Shown piece by piece: positions 17,397 to 25,119 of a DNA stretch of 64,000 nt. Position 1 is the first letter of the stretch; every line of letters starts with the position of its first letter. Made by a program: the position numbers and the translations under genes. The DNA comes from Streptomyces sp. ICC1 (GTDB lineage: Bacteria > Actinomycetota > Actinomycetes > Streptomycetales > Streptomycetaceae). Location of the stretch: contig NZ_CP030287.1 of the NCBI RefSeq assembly GCF_003287935.1, forward strand, positions 5,101,022-5,165,021, in the 5' to 3' direction. The notes beneath the pieces were generated by a model that saw only the letters and a program-made list of their open reading frames with translations, made no database searches and was not told the origin of the DNA.

Positions 17397-17944
17397 TGAA
17401 CCTCCATCAAGTCAACGATTGTCAGGGGTAATTGGCCGCGCCAGAGCTGCGTTTCAGTGATGCGGTGCACGCTGCGCCCTCACTGTAGAGGGATCCCGGG
17501 AAGGCTGGGGGTGAATCCCGAACATCATCGGGCAGAGAGTGGGTCCCGCATGGCGGGCCGGAGACGCGACAGTCGCAGGGTCGTCAGGAGTCCGGAGGTG
17601 GGGCCATCAATGACTGTCGGCGACTTGAAGGCGGGGAGGCGGTGGTCGCCGTGGTTGCGCACGGCTTTCCTGGAGTTCTGTGCATGCCGATCCTGCGTGA
17701 CCACGGGTGCATCACCTTCGTGCGCGGATCCATCGCGCTGCGGTGGAACTCGACCCCGTCTCGTGATGAAGCCAGACTCGACGCAGCCGCATACGTGAAC
17801 GCGTCGTAGCTGGGCAGGAGTTACCCATCTCCGGCGTTGCCGAAAGCTCCTGCGATCTTCCCGTACATCTCTTACGGTGGCTCAAGGGGCTTCGGTGTCG
17901 CGAACCAGAGCCCGAAGGGCATGGATGAGCGTCAAGGGCGGGCG
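17397..17944. other. gap between the two coiled-coil/wHTH genes
   Basis: 548 bases with no gene I can support in either direction. It must hold the divergent promoters of the two related genes. GC is slightly lower than average and no repeats or RNA families were recognised. Confidence 0.4.
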
Positions 17945-18454
17945 ATGACGACACTGTTTGAACGGCTGGATGAGGAAGAACTCAACGTTCGAAAGGAGTT
18001 GGGTGAACTCCGCACCGAGATCGCCGCTGCCGAGGAGCACCTCATCCGCTTGACGATCACCAGGGACACTCTGTTGTCCCTGGTGAATGACACCTCCCAG
18101 AGCGGGGATCCGGCTGTGCCGGATGAATCGGGCCGTCCGGATACGGAGGGGGACCAGTCTGACCCAGCCGCCTCGACTGCAACTGCGGAGCCGGCACCTC
18201 CATCTGGACCGCTCGGCCTGGAAGAGGCAAGGGAACGGATACTGACGCTCCTCGCGGGTTCCGGGCGGGCACTGAAGGTGAACGACATCACTGCGGCGAT
18301 TGGTGAGGATCCAACTCGGGTGGAGACGACCCGTTCGCGACTCAAGCGGCTGGTGAAGGAGGTCCGGGTGGCCGAGGGCCCGACGGCCTGGTTCACCATC
18401 GCACTCCCTGCCGAGGCCGCCGAAGGCGGGACTCCCTCCCCAGGGGTTGCCTAG
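17945..18454 (+). CDS. coiled-coil / winged-helix protein, copy 2
   Basis: A 169-residue paralogue of the gene at 16920-17396. The aligned N-termini (LFERLDEEELNVRKELGELR / LLQRLEWEQRVAREKLDAIR and LTITRDTLLSLV / LAITRRMLTDLL) fix the start at ATG 17945, with AAGGG upstream. An acidic Pro/Ser linker (about residues 65-110) precedes a winged helix (about 110-155: EEARERILTLLAGSGRALKVNDITAAIGEDPTRVETTRSRL, quoted in parts as family marker). The function is unknown; it may be a DNA-binding partner of copy 1. Confidence 0.68.
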   Translation: MTTLFERLDEEELNVRKELGELRTEIAAAEEHLIRLTITRDTLLSLVNDTSQSGDPAVPDESGRPDTEGDQSDPAASTATAEPAPPSGPLGLEEARERILTLLAGSGRALKVNDITAAIGEDPTRVETTRSRLKRLVKEVRVAEGPTAWFTIALPAEAAEGGTPSPGVA

Positions 18455-18769
18455 TTCTCGCCTTTGTACGGGTGCGAGCGACCATCACGGCTCACGGATC
18501 TGCACCCTCCACCGCTGCCCCCTTGGGCCGCTCGTACTTCGGCGGCTGGTCCGTCGCAGCGTCAGAGGGTCAGCTTTCGGCCGTCGCGGAGATCGGCCGT
18601 GACCTCCCGTAGAGATCACCGAGACCTACATTCCCCGACGCGGATAGGCCGACGATCCGGTCCCGCCGGCCGACGGGCGAGGCCCCGACGTCGACGGGCG
18701 TAGATCCGTGAAGCTGTCTCTTATCACCATCTGACGCTGCCGCCGCTCTCCTCTGTCTATAATACTGCG
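18455..18769. other. gap right of the tRNA-linked element
   Basis: About 315 bases with no convincing gene. A TATAAT hexamer occurs near 18760 on the plus strand but has no good -35 and faces a G-run, so I do not call it a promoter. This is a plausible right boundary of the inserted element. Confidence 0.35.
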
Positions 18770-18976
18770 CTACCAGGGATCGTGGGGGGGGGGGTCGGCG
18801 GCAGCGTGAGAGTTGTATAAGGGACGGGCCTGGGCCGGAGCCTGGGGCGGTGCCTGGACCTGCGACTGGGCCTGGGTCTGGGTCCGCTGCTGCGTCGGGA
18901 TTCCGGCCTGGCTCCGGCCTCGGGCCCGGGCGGGACACAGGGCATCGGCAGGCGTCTGGACATGGGTGTGCGACAT
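18770..18976 (-). CDS. small Gln/Thr/Pro-rich hypothetical protein
   Basis: A 68-residue frame with a strong start signal (GAGGAGAACC before the ATG at 18974-18976). The translation is compositionally biased: a TQTQAQSQVQAPPQAPAQ stretch in the middle and a PPP near the C-terminus encoded by an 11-base C-run. No family is recognised. The ribosome-binding site is the best evidence; composition is poor evidence, so it may not be real. Confidence 0.4.
   Translation of the reverse strand: MSHTHVQTPADALCPARARGRSQAGIPTQQRTQTQAQSQVQAPPQAPAQARPLYNSHAAADPPPHDPW
18784..18794. repeat. 11-base homopolymeric G tract
   Basis: Eleven consecutive G on the plus strand, inside the last codons of the small minus-strand frame. 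Tracts of this length are slippage-prone; a change of one base would replace the last 8-10 residues of that peptide. Confidence 0.9.
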
Positions 18977-19242
18977 GGTTCTCCTCGGTCTGTCCGTGTA
19001 CGACGTACGCGCGTGCTCGGCGGGCTTCAGAGAGCCGGAGCCGTGGCGCTGCAGACGCGGAGGAGGTCGATGTGCAGCCGGCGGGTGAGCCAGGAGCGGC
19101 GGAGCGGTGCGGGCGGTGTGGTGAGCTGGTCCATCGGCTCCCCCTCGTGTCCGCGACCCCCGTTAGGCTGGCGTTCGCAGTCTCGTGGCCCCGCAGGGGG
19201 CCGTCAAGAGTGCCCGCACCCCTTGGAAGGAAGCCCCTGCCC

Positions 19243-19950
19243 ATGTCCCGTGAGTCCCGGTCCGACGCGGTCCTCGACAATCCCGTCTGGACGGCGCTCG
19301 ACGGCCCGCACCGCGGGTTCGCCGAGACCGGGCCCGCCGGACTCGCCGCCCGCTACCCCGACGGCGTGTCGCCCTTCGCCGCGCTCGCCGATCCCGAGGA
19401 CCCGCGCGCCTGGGCCGATCTGGCCGAGCTCTTCGGTCCCGGGCAGGAGGTCTGGGTGACCGGGCTGCCGACCCCGCCCGCCGGCTGGGAGACCCTGCTG
19501 TCACTGCCCGGCGTACAGCTCGACGGCCGGGCGGTGCGGGGCAAGGAGGACCCGGAGGCGGTGCTCCTGGGCCCCGCCGACGTGCCGGAGATGCTGGAGC
19601 TGGTCGAGCTGGCGAAGCCCGGGCCGTTCGGTGACCGCACCGTCGAGCTGGGCACGTACCTCGGGATCCGCCGCGGGGGCCGGCTCGTCGCGATGGCGGG
19701 CGAGCGGATGCGGCCGCCGGGCTGGTCGGAGATCAGCGCGGTCTGCACCCACCCCGACCACCGGGGCGCGGGGCTCGCCGGGCGGCTGATCCGGGCGGTC
19801 GTGGCGGCCGTGGAGGAGCGCGGCGACAGCGCGTTCCTGCACGCGGCGGCGCAGAACACCTCCGCCATAGGTCTCTACCTGTCGATGGGCTTCACCCTGC
19901 GCCGCGAGCCGCTCTTCATCGGGCTTCGCACGCCCGACACGAAGGCTTAA
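19243..19950 (+). CDS. GNAT N-acetyltransferase (FR47-like)
   Basis: A 235-residue protein. The C-terminal GNAT core is clear: EISAVCTHPDHRGAGLAGRLIRAVV carries the R/QxxGxG/A acetyl-CoA loop (about residues 165-190), then FLHAAAQNTSAIGLYLSMGFTLRRE. The N-terminal half is the FR47/GNAT-related substrate domain (ALADPEDPRAWADLAELFGPGQEVWVTGLP). ATG 19243 lies after GGAAGGA. The substrate is unknown. It is followed at about 90 bases by the cysteine leader and monooxygenase genes, which have their own promoter. Confidence 0.85.
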   Translation: MSRESRSDAVLDNPVWTALDGPHRGFAETGPAGLAARYPDGVSPFAALADPEDPRAWADLAELFGPGQEVWVTGLPTPPAGWETLLSLPGVQLDGRAVRGKEDPEAVLLGPADVPEMLELVELAKPGPFGDRTVELGTYLGIRRGGRLVAMAGERMRPPGWSEISAVCTHPDHRGAGLAGRLIRAVVAAVEERGDSAFLHAAAQNTSAIGLYLSMGFTLRREPLFIGLRTPDTKA

Positions 19951-19971
19951 CACGGATTGACATTCCATCCG

Positions 19972-20001
19972 TTGCGGGCGGGCCCCCCACTGACCTAGCG
20001 T
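19972..20001 (+). promoter_or_regulatory. promoter of the leader/monooxygenase operon
   Basis: TTGCGG (19972-19977), an 18-base spacer and TAGCGT (19996-20001) stand 38 bases before the leader ATG. Confidence 0.45.
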
Positions 20002-20039
20002 CGAAAGGACGATCGAAGAGCGAGGGGGGGTGGCCCGGC

Positions 20040-20210
20040 ATGACCGCAGGAACCGGCACCCGACCCGACGCCCCGACCGGCACCCGGCCCGGCTCCCGCG
20101 GCGGCGCCCGCACCGGCGCCGCCGCCGTCAGCCCCCGCCGCGCCGTCCGTCTGCACTCCCGCGCGCACATCGACCTGCTGCGCGTCGCCGCCTCCCTCTG
20201 TCGTTCCTGA
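20040..20210 (+). CDS. cysteine-type leader peptide
   Basis: A 56-residue peptide (ATG 20040, stop TGA 20208-20210, GAGGGGGGG upstream). Its last third reads RAVRLHSRAHIDLLRVAASLCRS. The SRxHIDLLRVxASLC ending is the hallmark of short actinobacterial leader peptides found before sulfur-assimilation operons, with Cys near the stop. It lies 61 bases before the first of three flavin monooxygenase genes. Ribosome stalling at the Cys codon when cysteine is low is the inferred regulatory mechanism. Confidence 0.72.
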   Translation: MTAGTGTRPDAPTGTRPGSRGGARTGAAAVSPRRAVRLHSRAHIDLLRVAASLCRS

Positions 20211-20271
20211 TCAGCGTTCCGCGATCCGAGTCGTCCTTCGCCGCGCCGTCCGATCAGGAGGCAGTTCCGCC

Positions 20272-21483
20272 ATGCCCGTTCGCCCTTCCCCCTCCCCCGA
20301 GGTCCATCTCGCCGTCGCCCTCGACGGCGCCGGCTGGCATCCGGCCGCCTGGCGCGAACCGGGCGCGGACGCGGCCCGGTTGTTCACCGCCGGGTACTGG
20401 GCCTCGCTCGTGGCCGAGGCCGAGGCCGGGCTGCTGGACTTCGTCACCTTCGAGGACTCGCTGGGCCTGCAGTCCACCGATCCGGCCGGGCCCGACGGCC
20501 GCACCGACCTGGTGCGCGGGCGGCTCGACGCGGTGCTGGTCGCCGCCCGGGTGGCGCCGCTGAGCCGGCACATCGGGCTGGTGCCGAGCGTGGTGGCCAC
20601 GCACACCGAGCCGTTCCACGTCTCCAAGGCCCTCGCCACCCTGGACTACGTCAGCCGCGGGCGGGCGGGCCTGCGCGTCCAGATCTCCGAACGGCCGGAC
20701 GAGGCGGGCCACTTCGGGCGCCGTGCGGCGGGCGGGGACATCGCCGGGCTGTACGGGGAGGCCGCCGACCACGTGGAGGTGGTGCGCCGGCTGTGGGACA
20801 GCTGGGAGGACGGCGCCGAGATCCGCGACGTGGCCACGGGCCGGTTCGTCGACCGCGCCAGACTGCACTACATCGACTTCGAGGGGCCCCACTTCAGCGT
20901 CAAGGGACCCTCCATCACCCCCAGGCCGCCGCAAGGGCTGCCCCCGGTCAGCGCGCTCGCCTCCGACGCCGCCGGGTACCCGTTCCTCGCCGGGTCCGCC
21001 GACCTCGCGCACGTGACCCCGGGCAACGCCGACGAGGCCCGCGCCGCGGCCCTGGCCCTGCCCGGGGCCCCGCACGTGTTCGGCGAGCTGACGGTCTTCC
21101 TCGACGACAGGCCGGAGGACGCGGAGCGCCGGCTGCAGCGGCTGGACGCCGCGCACGGGGCCGCGTACACGAGCGACGCCCGCATCTTCGCGGGCACGCC
21201 GCAGCTCCTCGCGGACCTGCTGCTGGAGTGGCACGGGGCCGGGCTGACCGGGTTCCGGCTGCGGCCGGGCGTGCTCGCCCACGACCTCCCGGCCATCACC
21301 CGCGGCCTGGTCCCGGAGCTGCAGCGGCGCGGGGCGTTCCGACGCTCCTACGGGGCCGCCACGCTCCGCGGCCTGCTGGGCCTGGAGCACCCCGCGAACC
21401 GGTACGCGGCCGCCGGCGGCGCCGGGCCCACCCGGTCCGGTGCCGCTGCCGCCGCCTCCGCTCCCGCCACCGTCGCCGCCTGA
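20272..21483 (+). CDS. LLM-class flavin-dependent monooxygenase
   Basis: A 403-residue bacterial-luciferase-like TIM barrel. Marks include FTAGYWASLVAEAEAGLLDFVTFEDSLGLQ, ARVAPLSRHIGLVPSVVATHTEPFHVSKALATLDYVSRGRAGLRVQ (in part; the DxxSxGR flavin-family motif as DYVSRGR) and VEVVRRLWDSWEDGAE. Start ATG 20272 follows GGAGG at 10 bases. It needs a separate FMN reductase. The family oxidises sulfonates, sulfones or related organosulfur compounds; the cysteine leader upstream supports a sulfur role. The substrate is not determined. Confidence 0.85.
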   Translation: MPVRPSPSPEVHLAVALDGAGWHPAAWREPGADAARLFTAGYWASLVAEAEAGLLDFVTFEDSLGLQSTDPAGPDGRTDLVRGRLDAVLVAARVAPLSRHIGLVPSVVATHTEPFHVSKALATLDYVSRGRAGLRVQISERPDEAGHFGRRAAGGDIAGLYGEAADHVEVVRRLWDSWEDGAEIRDVATGRFVDRARLHYIDFEGPHFSVKGPSITPRPPQGLPPVSALASDAAGYPFLAGSADLAHVTPGNADEARAAALALPGAPHVFGELTVFLDDRPEDAERRLQRLDAAHGAAYTSDARIFAGTPQLLADLLLEWHGAGLTGFRLRPGVLAHDLPAITRGLVPELQRRGAFRRSYGAATLRGLLGLEHPANRYAAAGGAGPTRSGAAAAASAPATVAA

Positions 21484-21504
21484 TCCCCGGAAGGACCGAC
21501 AGCC

Positions 21505-22872
21505 ATGAGCAAGCCGCTCAAGCAGATCCACCTCGCGGCCCATTTCCCCGGGGTCAACAACACCACCGTGTGGAGCGACCCCGCCGCGGGCAGCCACATC
21601 GAGTTCGACTCCTTCGCCCACTTCGCCCGGACCGCGGAGCGCGCCAAATTCGACTTCCTCTTCCTCGCCGAGGGGCTGCGCCTGCGCGAACAGGGCGGGG
21701 AGATCTACGACTTGGACGTGGTGGGGCGGCCCGACACCTTCACCGTGCTGGCCGCCCTCGCCGCGGTCACCACCCACCTCGGGCTGACGGGCACCATCAA
21801 CTCCACCTTCAACGAGCCGTACGAGGTGGCCCGCCAGTTCGCCTCCCTGGACCACCTCTCGGACGGCCGGGCCGCCTGGAACGTGGTCACCTCCTGGGAC
21901 GCCTTCACCGGGGAGAACTTCCGGCGCGGCGGCTTCCTGCCGCGCGAGCAGCGCTACGAGCGGGCCAGGGAGTTCCTCGCCACCGCGCACGAGCTGTTCG
22001 ACTCCTGGGACGGCGGCGAGCTCCTCGCCGACCCGGTGTCCGGGGAGTTCCTGCGGGACGCGCGGGCGGGCGCCTTCGCCCACCGGGGCGAGCAGTTCGA
22101 CATCTCCGGGCACTTCAACGTGCCGCGCAGCCCGCAGGGGCGGCCCGTCGTCTTCCAGGCGGGCGATTCGGACGAGGGCCGGGAGTTCGCGGCGGCCGGC
22201 GCGGACGCCATCTTCGGCCGGTACGGCACGCTGGACGCGGGCCGCGCCTTCTACGCGGACGTGAAGGGGCGGCTGGCCAAGTACGGCCGCACCCCCGACG
22301 AGCTGAAGATCCTGCCGGCGGCCACCTTCGTGCTCGGCGACACCGACGACGAGGCGCGGGAGCTGGCCCACGAGGTGCGGCTCAAGCAGGTCAGCGGGGC
22401 CACCGCGATCAAGTACCTGGAGCACGTGTGGAACCGGGACCTGTCGGGCTACGACCCGGACGGGCCGCTGCCGGACGTCGATCCGGTCCCCGGTGAGAAC
22501 ACCGTCGCGCAGGGCCGGGCGAGCGTGCGCACGCACCGGGATCCGGCGGACGTCGCGCGCGAGTGGCGGGAGCTGGCCGGTGCCCGGGGCCTGTCGATCC
22601 GGGAGCTGGTGATCGAGACGACCGGCAGGCAGACCTTCGTCGGCTCGCCCCTGACGGTGGCCCGGGCCATCGACGGCCTGGTCCAGGCGGACGCGGCCGA
22701 CGGGTTCATCCTGGTGCCGCACCTGACGCCCGGCGGGCTCGACGCCTTCGCGGACACCGTCGTACCGCTGCTCCAGGAGCGCGGGGTGTTCCGCCGCGAG
22801 TACACCGGCCCGACGCTGCGCGACCACCTCGGTCTCGCCGCCCCGCGCGCCCTGGCCCCCGCCCACCACTGA
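21505..22872 (+). CDS. NtaA/DmoA-family FMN-dependent monooxygenase
   Basis: A 455-residue protein of the NtaA/SnaA/DszA/DmoA family. Diagnostic segments are the N-terminal QIHLAAHFPGVNNTTVW, the flavin-site SLDHLSDGRAAWNVVTS, NFRRGGFLPREQRYERA and HRGEQFDISGHFNVPRSPQGRPV. It uses reduced FMN and oxygen, acting on compounds such as dimethyl sulfide, dibenzothiophene sulfone or nitrilotriacetate in known members. It lies 21 bases after the first monooxygenase with GGAAGGA upstream, so is cotranscribed. Confidence 0.9.
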   Translation: MSKPLKQIHLAAHFPGVNNTTVWSDPAAGSHIEFDSFAHFARTAERAKFDFLFLAEGLRLREQGGEIYDLDVVGRPDTFTVLAALAAVTTHLGLTGTINSTFNEPYEVARQFASLDHLSDGRAAWNVVTSWDAFTGENFRRGGFLPREQRYERAREFLATAHELFDSWDGGELLADPVSGEFLRDARAGAFAHRGEQFDISGHFNVPRSPQGRPVVFQAGDSDEGREFAAAGADAIFGRYGTLDAGRAFYADVKGRLAKYGRTPDELKILPAATFVLGDTDDEARELAHEVRLKQVSGATAIKYLEHVWNRDLSGYDPDGPLPDVDPVPGENTVAQGRASVRTHRDPADVAREWRELAGARGLSIRELVIETTGRQTFVGSPLTVARAIDGLVQADAADGFILVPHLTPGGLDAFADTVVPLLQERGVFRREYTGPTLRDHLGLAAPRALAPAHH

Positions 22873-22877
22873 AACCC

Positions 22878-22931
22878 CGCCGAAGACCCTTCGGCGAAGG
22901 CCCGCAGCAGGCCCGCAGCAATCCCGCAGCA
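22878..22931 (+). repeat. hairpin plus three 11-bp tandem repeats
   Basis: CGCCGAAG-ACC-CTTCGGCG (22878-22896) is followed by GGCCCGCAGCA, GGCCCGCAGCA and ATCCCGCAGCA (22899-22931), between the second and third monooxygenase genes. It could damp read-through or stabilise the upstream mRNA. Confidence 0.7.
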
Positions 22932-22978
22932 GGCCCGAAGGCCCGCGCCGCAAGCACGTCACCGCAGGAGGGAACACC

Positions 22979-24112
22979 ATGCCCGCCGTCCCGCTCGGGG
23001 TCCTCGACCTCGTCCCGATCCCGTCCGGCTCCACGGCCGCCGAGGCCTTGCGCTCCAGTGTCGACCTGGCCCGCCAGGCCGAGCGGTTCGGCTACGCCCG
23101 CTACTGGTTCGCCGAGCACCACCTCAACCCGGGGGTCGCCGGGACCTCGCCGGCCGTCGTGCTGGCGCTGACCGCCTCGGCCACCTCCACGATCCGGATC
23201 GGCTCGGGCGCGGTCCAGCTGGGACACCGCACGGCGCTGTCGACGGTCGAGGAGTTCGGCCTGCTGGACGCGGTGCACCCGGGCCGGATCGACCTGGGCC
23301 TGGGCCGTTCGGCGGGCGGCCCGGCGCCGCGCCGGGCCGACGCGGCGCCGCCGGTGGCGTACACGACGGACAACGGGCTGCTCATCCCGGAGCCCTTCTC
23401 CTTCGCCCATCTGCGGGACCACCCGCGCATCGCGCTCCAGCACCGGCTGCTGCAGCTGCCGGGGGCCGCGCCGCAGGAGTACTCCGAGCAAGTGGGCGAC
23501 GTACTGGCCCTGTTGCGCGGGGAGTACCGCTCGCCGGAGGGGGTGGAGGGGCACGCCGTGCCCGGCGAGGGCGCCGAGGTCCAGGTGTGGGTGCTGGGCA
23601 GCAGTGCCGGGGTGAGCGCCGAGACGGCCGGCGCGAACGGGCTGCGGTTCGCGGCGAACTACCACGTCAGCCCGGCGAGCGTCCTGGAGGCGGCCGAGGC
23701 GTACCGGGCGGCCTTCAAGCCCTCGGCCGGGCCGGACGGGCTGGACCGGCCGCACCTGACGGTGTCCGCCGACGTGGTGGTGGCCCCGGACGACGCGGAG
23801 GCGCGGGAGCTGGCCACCGGGTACGCGCCGTGGGTGCACAGCATCCGCTCGGGCGCGGGAGCGATCCCGTTCCCCGACCCGGACCGGGCGCGCGAGCTGA
23901 CCCGGGACTGGTCGGCGGCGGACCACGAGCTGGTCGCCGACCGGGTGGAGACCCAGTTCGTCGGGTCCCCCGCGACCGTCGCCGACCATCTGGAGCGGCT
24001 GCGGGACGCGACCGGCGCGGACGAGCTGCTGATCACCACGATCACGCACGGGCACGCGGACCGGGTGCGCTCGTACCGGCTGCTGGCCGGGGAGTGGGCC
24101 CGGCGAGGGTAG
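22979..24112 (+). CDS. LLM-class oxidoreductase (MsnO8-like)
   Basis: A 377-residue luciferase-like protein of the MsnO8 group: LGVLDLVPIPSGSTAAEALR at the N-terminus, RYWFAEHHLNPGVAGTSPAV (the AEHH signature), IRIGSGAVQLGHRTALSTVEEFGLLDAVHPGRIDLGLGRS as the flavin-binding core, and QVWVLGSSAGVSAETA. Start ATG 22979 has AGGAGGG upstream. It is the third oxidoreductase of the operon; no ABC transporter or FMN reductase gene accompanies the set in this window. Confidence 0.88.
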   Translation: MPAVPLGVLDLVPIPSGSTAAEALRSSVDLARQAERFGYARYWFAEHHLNPGVAGTSPAVVLALTASATSTIRIGSGAVQLGHRTALSTVEEFGLLDAVHPGRIDLGLGRSAGGPAPRRADAAPPVAYTTDNGLLIPEPFSFAHLRDHPRIALQHRLLQLPGAAPQEYSEQVGDVLALLRGEYRSPEGVEGHAVPGEGAEVQVWVLGSSAGVSAETAGANGLRFAANYHVSPASVLEAAEAYRAAFKPSAGPDGLDRPHLTVSADVVVAPDDAEARELATGYAPWVHSIRSGAGAIPFPDPDRARELTRDWSAADHELVADRVETQFVGSPATVADHLERLRDATGADELLITTITHGHADRVRSYRLLAGEWARRG

Positions 24113-24114
24113 CG

Positions 24115-24140
24115 GGCCGCCCTGCCGGCCGGGGGCGGCC
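24115..24140 (+). terminator. hairpin after the monooxygenase operon
   Basis: GGCCGCCC pairs with GGGCGGCC around a 10-base loop starting 2 bases after the stop region. It is GC-only with no U-run, a common form in Streptomyces. Confidence 0.5.
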
Positions 24141-24253
24141 GGAGCCTTGACCGGCTTGCGGAGGAAGGCGTTTCGCCGACGGGGGTTTGGCCCGGCGCGG
24201 TGTGGTCACACGCGGAGGAAGCATCCGACGACCGCCTCGCGAAAGGAACCGCC

Positions 24254-24676
24254 ATGACCTCCGTGACGTCCGCCACCGCACTGACCTCCGCGTCCACGTC
24301 CCCCCGGATCCCCGAGGCCGACGTGACCCGGCTGCCCGGTTCCGCGGTCCACCACTGGGAGTGGCAGACCTACGCGGCCTGCCGCGAGCTCGGCTCGTCC
24401 CGGTTCTTCCATCCCGCGGGCGAGCGGGGCGAGGAACGGGAGGAGCGCGACGCGGCCGCGAAGCGCGTCTGCGGCGGGTGCCCGGTGCGGGAGGCGTGCC
24501 TGGAGCACGCCCTGCGCACGCGGGAGCCGTTCGGGGTGTGGGGCGGCAAGACCGAGGAGGAGCGCAAGGCCCTGGCGCGGCCCTCGCGCGCCAGGAGGGC
24601 CGCCATGACGGCGCCGAAGGGGCAGAGCGGACCCAGCGGGCCCGACAGGTCCGCTACGCCGGGGCGCCCGAGGTGA
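24254..24676 (+). CDS. WhiB-like iron-sulfur regulator
   Basis: A 140-residue Wbl protein. Cys 43, 73, 76 and 82 form the C-x29-C-x2-C-x5-C set that binds a 4Fe-4S cluster, followed by the GVWGGKTEEER beta-turn motif and an Arg/Ala-rich basic tail. Start ATG 24254 is after AAAGGA; the N-terminal 30 residues are Ser/Thr-rich. Wbl proteins act with sigma-A region 4 to control development or stress responses; which Wbl subgroup this is cannot be fixed. Its 3' end overlaps the convergent lrp-like gene by 23 bases. Confidence 0.88.
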   Translation: MTSVTSATALTSASTSPRIPEADVTRLPGSAVHHWEWQTYAACRELGSSRFFHPAGERGEEREERDAAAKRVCGGCPVREACLEHALRTREPFGVWGGKTEEERKALARPSRARRAAMTAPKGQSGPSGPDRSATPGRPR

Positions 24677-25109
24677 AGCGGCGCAGCAGCGGGGAGAGGA
24701 CGAGGACCGATTTGGTGCGCTCCACGAAGGGCTCGCCCGCGATCCGTTCCAGGACCCGCTCGAAGTGCCGCATGTCGGAGGCGAAGACCTGGACGAGGGC
24801 GTCCGCGTCGCCGGTGACGGTCGACGCGGACACCACCTCGGGGTAGCGCTCCAGCCCTCGCCGGATGTCGTCCGGCGAGGTGTTGTGGCGACAGTAGATC
24901 TCTATGAAGCCCTCGGTCTCCCAGCCCATGGCGGCGGGGTCGACGCGGACCGTGAAGCCGGTGATGGCCCCTTCGGCACGCAGCCGGTCCACGCGCCGTT
25001 TGACGGCGGGGGCGGAGAGTCCGACCTCGGAGCCGATGTCCGCGTAGGAGCGGCGGGCGTCCTCGGCGAGGGCGTGCACGATGCGTTCGTCGAGATCGTT
25101 CAGTCGCAC
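24654..25109 (-). CDS. Lrp/AsnC family regulator
   Basis: A 151-residue protein starting VRLNDLDERIVHALAEDAR: an AsnC-type HTH (about residues 4-60, YADIGSEVGLSAPAVKRRVDRL) followed by a RAM effector domain (about 65-145, VSASTVTGDADALVQVF). GTG 25107-25109 is chosen as the family start; the upstream frame runs into the permease gene. It lies 10 bases after the permease stop on the same strand, so it probably senses an amino acid carried by that permease and controls the operon. Confidence 0.88.
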   Translation of the reverse strand: MRLNDLDERIVHALAEDARRSYADIGSEVGLSAPAVKRRVDRLRAEGAITGFTVRVDPAAMGWETEGFIEIYCRHNTSPDDIRRGLERYPEVVSASTVTGDADALVQVFASDMRHFERVLERIAGEPFVERTKSVLVLSPLLRRFTSGAPA

Positions 25110-25119
25110 TGCGCGTGGA

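Noticed and set aside
17480..17560. Sequence resembling part of a cobalamin riboswitch (GGGAAG...GAATCCC)
   Set aside because: The B12-box and pairing partners do not fit and no cobalamin-related gene follows.
13340..18560. Possible attL/attR duplication of the tRNA-Ala 3' end
   Set aside because: I looked for GGTTCAAATCCCCACAGG beyond the element and did not see a second copy, so no attachment site is claimed.
20254..23034. 926-codon minus-strand frame
   Set aside because: Antisense to the monooxygenase genes; compositionally biased and without recognisable domains.
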